NCBI GenBank assembly: GCA_013152415.1
Contig: JAADGI010000030.1
Location: forward strand, 1 to 64,000
DNA: 64,000 nucleotides
Origin: Gammaproteobacteria bacterium
GTDB taxonomy: Bacteria > Pseudomonadota > Gammaproteobacteria > HyVt-429
Direction of reading: 5' to 3'
Below, piece by piece: positions 39,621 through 49,082 of this stretch. Every line of letters begins with the position of its first letter. Position 1 is the first letter of the stretch. The notes beneath the pieces were generated by a model that had not been told where the DNA came from, ran no database searches, and was given only the letters and a program-made list of their open reading frames with translations. Made by a program: the position numbers and the translations under genes.

Positions 39621-40856
39621 TCAGAAATAATACTTCAGTGCAAGTTGAACAAAGCTGTCCTTGCGCAAAAAATCCAAGAGCGGGTCTTTTCCCGCGTCCA
39701 TAAATACGTAGGCATCCAGTTTTACTTTCCACCTGTCGCCGATTCTGCGGCTTGCTTCTAACTGAAACACCGAGGAATGGTTGTCGATATCCTGAATGAA
39801 TCCTGCCAATATCTCGGAGGAGGCCATATCGTTAAATGCCAGACGCAACCCAATCAAATAGTCATTATTAAGGAAGGTATTAAACCGGCTACTGACATAA
39901 CCGCTGGCAACAAGCGCATTTATATCCAAATCATAATCGCGGCTGTCGTACAAATATTCTACGATCAGGCCAAGGTCCTTGCCACGCAAGCCGGGGCCTG
40001 AAAAGGTATATTCGAAGCCCGCATCCACGGCGTAAAAGTTACCGTCTGCCTGCCCACTACGGTAGATGGTCTCCAGCTTCCACAACCAGGCTTCACTGAC
40101 ATACTGCAGATCAAGCCCCGTCTGGTTGATGATTTCGTAAAAGGGGATGATGCCGAGGTTCCCATTGTTGTCAAATTCCGGAAGATATGCAGGATCCCGG
40201 GTTGTGCCGTAGAAATGGGAGACGCCGATGTCCAGGCTCCCTATGGTGTTGCTGTAACGCAACGCATAGTCGACATGACGCTCCTTGTCTTCACTTTCGT
40301 ACGCGGCCCCACGCCCAGTGTCGATAAACGGATCAAACCGCAGGCGTCCCCCGCGCCCCGGAAACGTCCGCTCGCGAAAATAAGGAAGGGCAAAGAAATC
40401 CAGGGTTCCTTGATCGGTCAGCAGCGTAAAATTAGCCATAGGCTGGCCCAACTTCTCTTCCCCGCCAATCGACTCTACAAGGTCAGTTTGATTGATAACA
40501 TCAACGAGGTGGCTCGCTTCCGTCACCCCCCAAAAGACCTTTCCAATCCCGACCCGGAGTTCATAATTTTTCTTGGGCCAAAGTAACATGGCCTCCCTGA
40601 TGTCAAAACGCGTTCGTTGGTTGTCCGCGCTGTCATAACGGTAAAAGGGCACAAAGGTGAACGAGCGCCCACCTGCCCACTCCTGATAAAGCTCAGGCTG
40701 GATGGCGACCGAAACGCTGTTCTGTCGCTGCCCTTCATAGGGCGGACTGTCGGGAAAATATCTTCCTTCCAGTTCAATCCAGCCCCCGAGCCCCGCAGCC
40801 ATAGCTGGACGACTAAAGGCGATCAGAATTGCCAGCAAATATATAGCGAATTTCAT
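39621..40856 (-). CDS. Outer-membrane beta-barrel protein (DUF1302-like)
   Basis: A 411-residue secreted protein from the ATG at 40856 with signal peptide ending at AMAAG. The mature part alternates amphipathic strands (FTFVPFYRYDSADN, YELRVGIGKVFWG) and ends with the C-terminal Phe (LALKYYF) required by the BAM complex. Proteins of this type are commonly coded with an RND/MMPL transporter and an outer-membrane lipoprotein-sorting protein. That arrangement is present here, but the sorting gene is broken. A four-residue longer GTG start (40868) is possible. Confidence 0.8.
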   Translation of the reverse strand: MKFAIYLLAILIAFSRPAMAAGLGGWIELEGRYFPDSPPYEGQRQNSVSVAIQPELYQEWAGGRSFTFVPFYRYDSADNQRTRFDIREAMLLWPKKNYELRVGIGKVFWGVTEASHLVDVINQTDLVESIGGEEKLGQPMANFTLLTDQGTLDFFALPYFRERTFPGRGGRLRFDPFIDTGRGAAYESEDKERHVDYALRYSNTIGSLDIGVSHFYGTTRDPAYLPEFDNNGNLGIIPFYEIINQTGLDLQYVSEAWLWKLETIYRSGQADGNFYAVDAGFEYTFSGPGLRGKDLGLIVEYLYDSRDYDLDINALVASGYVSSRFNTFLNNDYLIGLRLAFNDMASSEILAGFIQDIDNHSSVFQLEASRRIGDRWKVKLDAYVFMDAGKDPLLDFLRKDSFVQLALKYYF

Positions 40857-40878
40857 AAGCAGAACCACTGATAAAGCA

Positions 40879-41300
40879 TCAACGCATGCGTTTCAGCCGG
40901 TTTTGTGTAAAGTCTTCGTTCTTCAGCCCATCCCTGAATTCAAATTTTTCATACCCCAATCTGGTTTTCTTGCCAGTCTGTCGATTGACCCTATACACAT
41001 TGTGTGGCTCACCAGTATTTACCAAGGTGCCGCTGTACTCACCGAAGCTAAGCGTCTTCAGCAGATCGCCCTTGCAGTCACAGTAGTCAATACGCTGCAG
41101 ACGATACTCGTCCTTGTCGTACCAGGCGACTTGACGAGTATAGCCCGAATTTTTATACCGCGGGCGTTGCTCCAACACAAAGCACCCTGACTCGTCACAA
41201 GACTCATCACGCAGCCATTTATAATCGTACTCCTTCAGCTCCTGGGAACTGGTGCCCTCATAGGCAAACTCACTGCCGACAGGTGGTGCAATTGCATTGC
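40879..41300 (-). pseudogene. Outer-membrane lipoprotein-sorting protein, 5' half deleted
   Basis: The reading frame codes the C-terminal half (about 137 residues) of the LolA-like family: GSEFAYEGTSSQELKEY, CFVLEQRPRYKNSGYTR, NEDFTQNRLKRMR. Homologues have about 120 more N-terminal residues with a signal peptide. Upstream of GSEFAYE the frame runs directly into the end of the RND gene, which stops at 41270. The upstream residues SNAIAPPVGSEF still resemble the SNK..P..GSEF of the family, so a deletion joined the middle of this gene to the RND gene's 3' end. No signal peptide or good start remains. Confidence 0.75.
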
Positions 41301-43603
41301 TTGTCTTTATCCATGAACATTAATAATACCGGTAGCAGTAGAAAATCCATCGCCAGGGCCACAGCAACTGCCATGACAGTGAGAACACCCATGTCGACAT
41401 TGAGCTTGTAACTGGAAAAGGCCAGCACGGAAAAGCCTGCGATCATGATCAAGGTGGTCACCCACAAGGCCTTGCCGACATGGGAAAAACTGTAGCGAAT
41501 GGCGTCGTGGGTACTAATACTATGTTCGCGTTTGGCGCGGTGGTACTTGCTGAGTATATGGACCGTGTCGTCAACGATAAGCCCCATGCTGGTGGCCGTG
41601 ATCATGGAAGCGATGATGCCAATTTCACCAACGAAGATCGCCCACAATCCAAATGTAACCAGTACCGGCAGGAAATTGGGGATCAGGCTGATCAGGCCCA
41701 GGCGGATGCTGCGTAGGGCGAGCACCAGCGTTAAGGAAATCAACACAAAGGCCAGGGCGGTGCCACCCAGCATACCGATAATATTCCGCATCGCAAGATT
41801 TACGAACATGACAATGGTGCCTGTTGCCTTGGCCTGCATGGGCGGCGGCATATTTTCCGCCAGCCACGATTCCGTGCGCTCAATCACCTCGATTATCTGT
41901 TTTTGCGGGAGGGTGTCCAGGGTCACCGTCAACCGGGTTGCGGATTTATCCAGATTGATCTGGCTGTTGAGATCAAGACCGTAGGGCAGAGACATTTCGT
42001 ATAACAACAGATACTGAGCCGCCAGTTCGCGCCTGTCGGGCAGGCGATACCAGCCGGGATCGTCACCGTGCATGGATTTGTTCAGCCGTTTCATGACATG
42101 AATTAAGCTGTTGACATGAGTAATCTCCGGCTGTGCACGCAACCAGACCGTAAAGGACTCCAGTTGTTTTAGATATTCGGGCTCAGAAATACCGCCGGTC
42201 TCGCCGGATTCGATGGAAAATTCCAGAACATAAGGGCCCGTAAGGTTAGCGGTGGCGAAATCCGTATCGACACGAAACGGAATACTTTCGTCAAACCATT
42301 GAATAAACCGGTCATCCAGTTCGAGACGGGGAATGAAGGAAACGATTATAAGGCTCAGGGCCATCATGCCCCAGAACAATGGCACGCGCCGGCCAACCAC
42401 GAAATCACCGAAGCGTTCCATAGCCAGGCGCCGATCGCTCGTTTGCGGTCTAATACGCAGCGGCAAGAGTGATATCAGCGCAGGCAGGAAGCTCATGGAG
42501 AATATCCACGCCACAACAACACCGATGGCCGTGATGTTACCAAGTTCGTTAAACGGCGGTGAATCAGAAAAATTGAGGCTCAGGAAACCGATACCCGTAG
42601 TCAACGTGGTCAGAAATACCGGCTCGGCATTGATCCATAGACTTTCCACCAAGGCGTCATGTTTCGAACGGCCAGCGCGCACTTCCTGGAAGGTGGTCAA
42701 CAGGATATGCACACTGTCAGCCATCGCCAAGGTCAGAATAATAATCGGCGCCAACGCGGTCGATGCGTTCATCTTGATGCCGAACCAGGACATGAGCCCC
42801 AGGGCAATGACTACCGACAGACTGACCACCAGCAATGTCACCACCGTGCCGGAAACCGAGCGCAAGAACACCAACAGCAGCGTGATCATCAGGCCGTACA
42901 TCACCGGTACCAGGACGTATGAATCCGATTCACTGACCTGGATCTCTGCTGCACTAAAAATGGCGATACCGGTGAGCGCCACCGTCAAATCGGGATGGGC
43001 GGCGCGCAGCTTTGCCGCCAGGTTTTCGGCATAGGCCACTGATTCCGGCAGGTGCCTGGTGTGGTCCGTGCCGGGAAACTGCAAGGTCACCGAGACGCCG
43101 GTAGTACCACCGTCGTAGGCGATCAAGCGCCCCGCCAACGCCGGTTCTTCTAATGCCACAGCCCTGACCCTGGCCAGGCCAGCGGCATCCAGTGCTTGCG
43201 GCCTTTCCACCAGATTGGCCACCGTCAGCTCGTCGCCTGTGGCCTCGGTGTGCTGGTAATTGGTGACAGAATCCACGCGAATGGCATACGGAATCTGCCA
43301 AGCCTGTTCGGTCAGTTGTTTGACGATCTCCAGAGTCTCTCGGGTGAAAACATTTTTGTCCTTCGGCTGGAGGACGAAGAGAATATTCTCGGAACTGGTA
43401 TAGGTATTCTCAAATTTTTTGAAGGCGATGAGTTCGGCATTGTCTTTGCCGAAGTACACTTTGTAATCGGCGGTGAATGCAAAATCGCGCAAACCCAAAC
43501 CGGCAGCCAGGGCCGCAAGCAGGCACGTGGCCAACACCGGCCAACGCCAGCGTATAACCCAGCGGGCATAGGCCGGAACAAATTGTTCAATCTGCTTTTG
43601 CAT
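41270..43603 (-). CDS. RND/MMPL family transporter
   Basis: A 777-residue transporter from the ATG at 43603, which has GAGGG 8 bases upstream. It shows the usual two sets of one plus five transmembrane helices separated by large periplasmic loops; GLIVDDTVHILSKY and MADSVHILLTTFQEV are the conserved helix-4 motifs. The hydrophobic/hopanoid-exporter branch (COG1033) fits best. The frame opens earlier, to 43684, only because it reads through a repeat element. The C-terminus CNCTTCRQ looks foreign and probably arose at the deletion joint with the sorting-protein gene. Confidence 0.87.
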   Translation of the reverse strand: MQKQIEQFVPAYARWVIRWRWPVLATCLLAALAAGLGLRDFAFTADYKVYFGKDNAELIAFKKFENTYTSSENILFVLQPKDKNVFTRETLEIVKQLTEQAWQIPYAIRVDSVTNYQHTEATGDELTVANLVERPQALDAAGLARVRAVALEEPALAGRLIAYDGGTTGVSVTLQFPGTDHTRHLPESVAYAENLAAKLRAAHPDLTVALTGIAIFSAAEIQVSESDSYVLVPVMYGLMITLLLVFLRSVSGTVVTLLVVSLSVVIALGLMSWFGIKMNASTALAPIIILTLAMADSVHILLTTFQEVRAGRSKHDALVESLWINAEPVFLTTLTTGIGFLSLNFSDSPPFNELGNITAIGVVVAWIFSMSFLPALISLLPLRIRPQTSDRRLAMERFGDFVVGRRVPLFWGMMALSLIIVSFIPRLELDDRFIQWFDESIPFRVDTDFATANLTGPYVLEFSIESGETGGISEPEYLKQLESFTVWLRAQPEITHVNSLIHVMKRLNKSMHGDDPGWYRLPDRRELAAQYLLLYEMSLPYGLDLNSQINLDKSATRLTVTLDTLPQKQIIEVIERTESWLAENMPPPMQAKATGTIVMFVNLAMRNIIGMLGGTALAFVLISLTLVLALRSIRLGLISLIPNFLPVLVTFGLWAIFVGEIGIIASMITATSMGLIVDDTVHILSKYHRAKREHSISTHDAIRYSFSHVGKALWVTTLIMIAGFSVLAFSSYKLNVDMGVLTVMAVAVALAMDFLLLPVLLMFMDKDKQCNCTTCRQ

Positions 43604-43619
43604 GGCATTTTCCCTCGTT

Positions 43620-43765
43620 TGAGGCTGTGTAAAAACCCAGACATAAACATACTCAGCGTCATACCGGCGAAGGCCGGTATCCATAATCCTTTGATTTTAT
43701 TGGTATGTTTTATCTGGACTCCGGCCTTCGCCTTCGGAGTGACGACGACTTTTTACACAGCCTCA
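43620..43765. mobile_element. MITE-like element with 16-bp terminal inverted repeats
   Basis: Ends TGAGGCTGTGTAAAAA and its exact inverse TTTTTACACAGCCTCA enclose 146 bp with no gene. Nested inside (43658-43743) is a second repeat, GTCATACCGG... to ...GAGTGAC, of the family also seen at 46017-46103. The element lies 17 bases before the RND start codon, so it forms the 5' leader of that gene. Confidence 0.85.
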
Positions 43766-43940
43766 TTTGGCGGCATCCAATGCCGTGTGGGGCGCACACC
43801 GAGGTGTAGCTGACGGATATCAATCACCCTAGCCTCAAAATGGGGTCGCCACAATCGGAAAATGAACTGCCGCCCACTGGCCGCACGAACTCCCCGGCCA
43901 TAACTGTGACATCGAATGGCTGCCAAGTATCAGATTCAAC

Positions 43941-44058
43941 CACAAAAACCTACTCAAACCGAGATCCGCAACCAGGATGTCACCGAGACGTGGGCTGCTA
44001 TTTGCCAAGACCACCGCTACCCAAGCGCCCACTGACGGTGGCATAAGCGGTGATCTGA
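43941..44058 (+). pseudogene. Duplicated 3' end of the aldolase/SDR gene (remnant)
   Basis: The sequence aligns with the last 135 bases of the aldolase/SDR gene (39371-39505): matching pieces include CTATTTGCCAAGACCACCG, ACCGAGATCCGC-like and GGTGATCTGA with the stop. The remnant has about 17 bases fewer and several substitutions, so it cannot code the same protein. It is in the same orientation and lies 11 bases from the end of the DLH-like gene. Confidence 0.85.
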
Positions 44059-44069
44059 GAAAGACTGAT

Positions 44070-44966
44070 TTAATCCTTAAGGTGTTTGCGCAGAAACTGC
44101 GCGGTGCGTTGCATGGCATCCTTGGAAGCCAAATCATCGGCAAAGGTGCGCACATTGGGTGGGCGAAAGTCGAAGCCGCGACCGACACCGGGATAGACAA
44201 TGAGCCGGATATCCCGTTTTTTCTCCTTGAGGGATTCATAGACGAAGATAATGGGACGTTGCCTCTGGTATTGATCATGCTCACCCATAAAGATCAGGGC
44301 TGGAACCTTGAGATCCTCCGCCTCAGGGGCATATTTATAGGCCTGCATGGGTTCTGCGGCATTGGGGTCCTGAAGGTGCGGATAATAGGACACCCAGCAG
44401 GCCACCTCTTTATCCTGTTTCTTGTAAGTGACCAGGGCTTTGAGTGTGATATACCCGCCACGGGTATGGGACACGGTGCAGATCTTTTTACCTTTGACCT
44501 GAGGCAAGGTCAGCAAGAACTCGATACCGCGAGCGGCATCTTTTTCAACTTTATAATCGTGTTCAATGGGAAATTTGTCGATAAAATTGGCAAACCATAA
44601 GTCCGGCGCCAATACCACAAAACCCCGTGCCGCCAGACGCCGTGGATGAAGCAAGGTCAATTCATCCAAACCGCGACGCCCGTGCTGGAACAACACCCCT
44701 GGATATTGCTTGCCGTCCTTGGGACGAAACAAATAGGCCGGAACCTCCGTATCCCCACTTTTGTAGCTCACACGTTCCATAACTACCTTATGGTTTTGCG
44801 GCACCGGGATCCGCCCTTCCTCCCACCAGGCATCATCCCACCACCATTTTTTCTCATCCTGTGGGTACAGGTATCGCACCCAACTCTTGTCATAGGTGAC
44901 ACCCCAGGGCTCGGCGGCAAACGCGGACATGGATGTCAGGCAAAATAGAAAGATAAGACTGCGCAT
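44070..44966 (-). CDS. Secreted dienelactone-hydrolase-like alpha/beta protein
   Basis: A 298-residue protein from the ATG at 44966 (GAGAGG upstream) with signal peptide ending at SAFAAEP. The alpha/beta-hydrolase fold is clear (YPGVLFQHGRRG, FVVLAPDLWF). The nucleophile elbow reads SHTRGG rather than GxSxG or GxCxG, the acid loop is GEHDQYQ, and the usual catalytic His in YPGVGHGFDFRP-like motifs is Arg (GVGRGFDF). So it may be non-hydrolytic or use other residues. Function unknown. It is isolated between the scar zone and the EamA gene. Confidence 0.78.
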   Translation of the reverse strand: MRSLIFLFCLTSMSAFAAEPWGVTYDKSWVRYLYPQDEKKWWWDDAWWEEGRIPVPQNHKVVMERVSYKSGDTEVPAYLFRPKDGKQYPGVLFQHGRRGLDELTLLHPRRLAARGFVVLAPDLWFANFIDKFPIEHDYKVEKDAARGIEFLLTLPQVKGKKICTVSHTRGGYITLKALVTYKKQDKEVACWVSYYPHLQDPNAAEPMQAYKYAPEAEDLKVPALIFMGEHDQYQRQRPIIFVYESLKEKKRDIRLIVYPGVGRGFDFRPPNVRTFADDLASKDAMQRTAQFLRKHLKD

Positions 44967-45117
44967 AGTGGCGACCTCTCGATTGGTCATTATTTGGATA
45001 AGGTAGATCCAGTTATCTGATCTTACTTAACTACTAAGGCGAAACAAAGTAAGAAGACAGGGTGTATATTGCGAATAATTATGATCTGAACCTCATTTTT
45101 TAGTATAAACCAACCAC

Positions 45118-45999
45118 ATGCCATCCTCTAATCTACGCACGACACTACTACCGATATTAGCCTTGCTGCTCGCGGCCACGCTATGGGGGGTGCTCTGGTA
45201 TCCACTAAGGTTGCTGGAACATGCCGGTTTGCAGGGGTTATGGACAACCTTAATCATGTATTGCGCCGCATCCTTAGTCGGGATCGTGCTGGTCATCCGG
45301 CGCTTGCATGAATTTTCCCGCTGCCCTGGGTTATTGCTGCTGATAGCCATCGCGAATGGATGGACCAATGTCGCATTTATCATTGCCGTTCTTGATGGCA
45401 ACGTCGTCAGGGTTTTACTCCTGTTTTACCTTTCACCCCTGTGGACAGTAATTTTGGGATGGCTCTTACTTGGCGAAAGGATATCAGTTTTAGTCGCCCT
45501 ATCAATTGGCGTTGCCATGTTAGGTGCACTATTGATGCTATGGGAGCCTTCACTGGGTTTCCCATGGCCTCGCGACAAGATTGACCTGCTGGCAATTTCA
45601 GCAGGCTTCGCCTTTGCTGTCTCCAATGTTCTGGTCAGGAAGGCACAGCATGTCTCTGTCACAACCAAAACCACAGCGACTTGGCTCGGGGTCAGTGCCC
45701 TTGCAGGCTTTTTGCTTTTATATCAATCTGCACCCATACCCACCGTAAGCAGTGATGTGATCATGGGTGCTGTCGCCCTGGGCATAGGGGGGATCGTTAT
45801 CATGACACTGGCGGTTCAGTACGGTGTGACTCACATGCCCGTACATCGTTCAGCCGTTATTTTACTATTTGAAATCGTAGCAGGGGCCCTCTCCTCACAA
45901 CTGCTCACGAATGAAATCGTGCAACCCATAGAATGGGTCGGTGGATCATTGATTATTCTGGCAGCTTATTTATCCGCTCACCAGGCAGCAAAAGATTAG
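45118..45999 (+). CDS. EamA/DMT family transporter
   Basis: A 293-residue inner-membrane protein with ten predicted helices in two EamA repeats; the first has ATLWGVLWYPLRLLEH and a conserved FYLSPLWTVILGWLLLGE segment. The drug/metabolite transporter superfamily exports metabolites, amino acids or other small solutes. The substrate cannot be inferred. Single gene. Confidence 0.85.
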   Translation: MPSSNLRTTLLPILALLLAATLWGVLWYPLRLLEHAGLQGLWTTLIMYCAASLVGIVLVIRRLHEFSRCPGLLLLIAIANGWTNVAFIIAVLDGNVVRVLLLFYLSPLWTVILGWLLLGERISVLVALSIGVAMLGALLMLWEPSLGFPWPRDKIDLLAISAGFAFAVSNVLVRKAQHVSVTTKTTATWLGVSALAGFLLLYQSAPIPTVSSDVIMGAVALGIGGIVIMTLAVQYGVTHMPVHRSAVILLFEIVAGALSSQLLTNEIVQPIEWVGGSLIILAAYLSAHQAAKD

Positions 46000-46016
46000 G
46001 AACCTCTGATTCATTC

Positions 46017-46103
46017 GTCATTCCGACCGCAGCGAAGCGGAGAAACAGGAATCTCGAGCAATAAAATCAATGTATTACTGGATTCTAGTTTTCACGGGAT
46101 GAC
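46017..46103. repeat. 87-bp interspersed repeat (GTCATTCC...GGGATGAC)
   Basis: It starts GTCATTCCGACCGC and ends TTTTCACGGGATGAC, with a shared AT-rich centre (ATAAAATCAATG). The 86-bp copy at 43658-43743 has the same plan, and a half copy is at 48937-48968. It lies between the convergent EamA and SulP genes. Confidence 0.75.
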
Positions 46104-46137
46104 AAATATAGAACATTGTTTATCCAGCCTTCAATAG

Positions 46138-47877
46138 TTAGCGGCCTTGCTGGCATTCTTTGAACACTAATGCCTGACATGTCGAACAAATGGATTTATC
46201 CAGGCGACTATAAATGCTGTGAATCACCAGCGTTTTGGAATCAAAGAAGTGATCACTCCCTATTTTTCTGATAAAACATGATTTTGCTGCAAATTCATAG
46301 ACTGATCCCTTCAATCCCACGAAATAGAGCCCCCCACCCCTCATCATCAAGCGGTTATTTTCTGCCACTAATGCTTCGGCACCGGCAAGGTCAATAAAAT
46401 TGATGCCACTTGCCTCAATTAAAATATGATTGATGTTCTCATTTTCTGAAATTTGCGCGATTCGCTTCTGAACATGGTTGATGGAACCGAAATAGACAGA
46501 CATATCGATTCTCATTATTTTCAATTGGGGGCACTGTTTAAGAGGTTTTTTGTTAACATTGATCAGCTTTCTGTTTTTTACACCAGGCGAACCATCAAAA
46601 GACAATGTGGGAATATGTGGCGTTGAAGTTTTAGCCAAAAACAGGACAAGCGACAGCAAAACCCCGAGATAAATGGCAAATTCCAACTCAAGGAACAGGG
46701 TGGCAAAGAATGTCGTTAGCAATATTGCCGATTCAGACTTACTGAACGTCAAAGTTTGCCTGATATGACGAAAATCAATCAGATTATAAGCCACCAACAA
46801 AATAATACCGCCCATTGAGGCAATGGGAAGATAGGCGGTCAATGGTGCAATAAGCAACACGATCACCATCAAAAAGATGGCCGCAAAAATAGCAGAAAGT
46901 GGGGTTTTGGCGCCTGATTCATAATTAATACCGGAACGCGTAAACGAACCGGAACCCGCGTAACTGGAGAAAAAACTACCCAATATATTGGACATACCCT
47001 GACCAATGAATTCCTGATTAGGATCAATTCTCTGGTTGGATTTTGTTGCCACTGCACGACTGATCGATACCGCTTCGATTAACCCCAGCAAAGCAACCGC
47101 AAAGGCTTCGGGTGCCAACATTTTGATAGTTGTGAAGGAAAACTCTGGCGCTGATAACGGTGGCAAACGTGCTGGTATCTCACCCACCAGCTTGATCCCC
47201 GTTGTAAAGTCTGCAAAAAAAACTGCGATAATGCTGCCCACAACCATCCCAATGAGCAAATTAGGCAGCTTGGGCGCCATCTTCTTAGACAAAATGGCAA
47301 TCAATAATGTAGCTAAGGCAATGACAACAAGATAAATATTTACCTTTCCCATCCCATGAAAAAGATCAACCCAGGTGTGAAGAAATGATTCTCCCTTGGG
47401 AATATAGACTCCGGTAATGTGTGGCATCTGACTGGTTGCGATCAATATGGCCGCACCCGCAGTAAAACCAATGACCACAGTATGGGAAACGAAGTTGACC
47501 AATGCGCCCAACCTTGCCAAACCAAATGCAAATTGATAGACACCCGCTAGAAATGTAAGCGTCAAGGCCAGTGTTAAAAACTCTGGAGTCCCTGGATCGG
47601 CGTGGCGGCTAATCGCGGCAAAAACGACAATTGAAATGGCAGTTGTGGGGCCTGAGACCAAATGAAAGGAAGAGCCAAACAGGGCAGCAACGATGGGTGT
47701 CACCATTGCGGTATAAAGACCGTATTCAGGTGGTAAACCTGCAATGGTGGCAAATGCCACCCCCTGCGGTAATACGATAACAGCCCCTGTCAGACCAGAC
47801 ATAAAATCGGCTTTTACGGTCTCCTTTGTGGTTAACTTGAACCAGATCAGGAAAGGAAATATCGATGTTAATTTCAT
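46138..47877 (-). CDS. SulP family anion transporter with STAS domain
   Basis: A 579-residue transporter: about 12-14 transmembrane segments (GLTGAVIVLPQGVAFATIAG, SGPTTAISIVVFAAIS, GLIEAVSISRAVA), then a C-terminal STAS domain (about 450-560) with ILIEASGINFIDLAGAEAL. SulP proteins move sulfate, bicarbonate or other anions, usually with Na+ or H+. In this sulfur oxidiser sulfate or bicarbonate is plausible. The tail contains CSTC and a Cys-rich end. No carbonic anhydrase gene is adjacent. Confidence 0.88.
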   Translation of the reverse strand: MKLTSIFPFLIWFKLTTKETVKADFMSGLTGAVIVLPQGVAFATIAGLPPEYGLYTAMVTPIVAALFGSSFHLVSGPTTAISIVVFAAISRHADPGTPEFLTLALTLTFLAGVYQFAFGLARLGALVNFVSHTVVIGFTAGAAILIATSQMPHITGVYIPKGESFLHTWVDLFHGMGKVNIYLVVIALATLLIAILSKKMAPKLPNLLIGMVVGSIIAVFFADFTTGIKLVGEIPARLPPLSAPEFSFTTIKMLAPEAFAVALLGLIEAVSISRAVATKSNQRIDPNQEFIGQGMSNILGSFFSSYAGSGSFTRSGINYESGAKTPLSAIFAAIFLMVIVLLIAPLTAYLPIASMGGIILLVAYNLIDFRHIRQTLTFSKSESAILLTTFFATLFLELEFAIYLGVLLSLVLFLAKTSTPHIPTLSFDGSPGVKNRKLINVNKKPLKQCPQLKIMRIDMSVYFGSINHVQKRIAQISENENINHILIEASGINFIDLAGAEALVAENNRLMMRGGGLYFVGLKGSVYEFAAKSCFIRKIGSDHFFDSKTLVIHSIYSRLDKSICSTCQALVFKECQQGR

Positions 47878-48144
47878 TTAAACTCTCGTAGTGTATTTTT
47901 GCGAATGACAACCGCCGTTGTTCCGCTGACAAAGAACCAGGATTCGGTTCAGAAAGGCCCTAAAACCAAAAACACCACATTCCGGATAGAACAAAGTGGA
48001 GACCCGAAATTCGGTTTACGCCAATTTTGCACGTTCTGGATTTCTGCTTCCGAAATCCTACTCCTTGTTTATTCGTTACTCCTGCGACACCAACAATATC
48101 CTTGCAGACCAAAGAGCCTTCTTTGGTGGGAGTGTCTTGTCACA

Positions 48145-48756
48145 TCAGCCCTTGGAAACGGCTTTCTGGATAAGGGGAATCAACGGCTCAGGGAGCCTGA
48201 TCCCACCCGAAAGCGCGAACTGCTGCGCTTGGCCAGACATCTTTTTCCAGGTTTTACGGATAATATCGAGCCACTTTTCCTCATCATACTCAGGATGCTT
48301 GTTAACGAACTCCGGCATATAGTGCTCGATAAAAACCAGATCAGCCACATCTTCCAACAACTGCGTATCGGGATTCTCCTTAATCTTTTTCTTGGCCACC
48401 GCCTGCTTCACCCTGTCGATGACGTCTTCACCATAACCTGCCTGCACCAACAGATCAGCCGCCGTCTGAGCATGGAATTGATACAGCCCTTTGCGCCATT
48501 GCAGATAACCGATGCGGTCCATGGGATAGGCATCACGCCGGGATTCCCAGCGCCGGATATGCTGCGCACGAATAGCTAACTTCATCGTATCATCGGCATC
48601 GGACGCATAGCGCTGCAGCATGTCGGACATACGCTGGGAATAAAGAAGCTCTTTTGGCCATTCCTTACCCTTGTCGACCTCATGGTTCGGGTCTTCGCTG
48701 TTTGCGGCGTCTATCATCGCCATGGCCTTGTCGAAAATCGATTGCTGCTGAGACAT
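48145..48756 (-). CDS. DUF4202 family protein
   Basis: A 203-residue soluble helical protein matching DUF4202: AIRAQHIRRWESRRDAYPMD, YQFHAQTAADLLVQAGY, EDVADLVFIEHYMPEF. The His-rich pattern (QHIRRW, HAQTA, EHY) suggests a metal-dependent HD-like helical fold, but no activity is known to me. It lies upstream of the SulP gene on the same strand, separated by 267 bases. Confidence 0.85.
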   Translation of the reverse strand: MSQQQSIFDKAMAMIDAANSEDPNHEVDKGKEWPKELLYSQRMSDMLQRYASDADDTMKLAIRAQHIRRWESRRDAYPMDRIGYLQWRKGLYQFHAQTAADLLVQAGYGEDVIDRVKQAVAKKKIKENPDTQLLEDVADLVFIEHYMPEFVNKHPEYDEEKWLDIIRKTWKKMSGQAQQFALSGGIRLPEPLIPLIQKAVSKG

Positions 48757-49082
48757 AGGGATTACTCTGATTGTTGACGCTTAGGTTGTGCAGCCATGTA
48801 GATAATCAATATCGTATTCATAACGTATTTAATACCCTTTGCCTTGTTTGCAAGACCAATATCGAACTCTCCCTTTCATTTGAAAAATCGGGTGGGATCA
48901 ATCGCGCCAGGCCCACTGTCCCACTTAATTCACTCTGTCATGCCGGACTTGATCCGGCATCCAGTAAGCTTTTGAACTTATGTCTCGAATTCTTGATGCC
49001 AGTTGAAAATGGCTAGATTCAGCATATCTAGCGCTAATCGACCCACTCTAAGTGAGACAGCAATGCATCAGACCTGTTGGGT
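48757..49082. other. 326-bp gap with a half repeat
   Basis: No gene is seen. It contains GTCATGCCGGACTTGATCCG at 48937 and on, a half copy of the GTCATTCC repeat family. It marks the change from core genes to the toxin-antitoxin patch. Confidence 0.5.

Noticed and set aside
43835-44284. 149-codon minus-strand frame overlapping the DLH-like gene end
   Set aside because: It overlaps the confident gene in another frame and runs through the duplicated gene remnant; no protein-like features.
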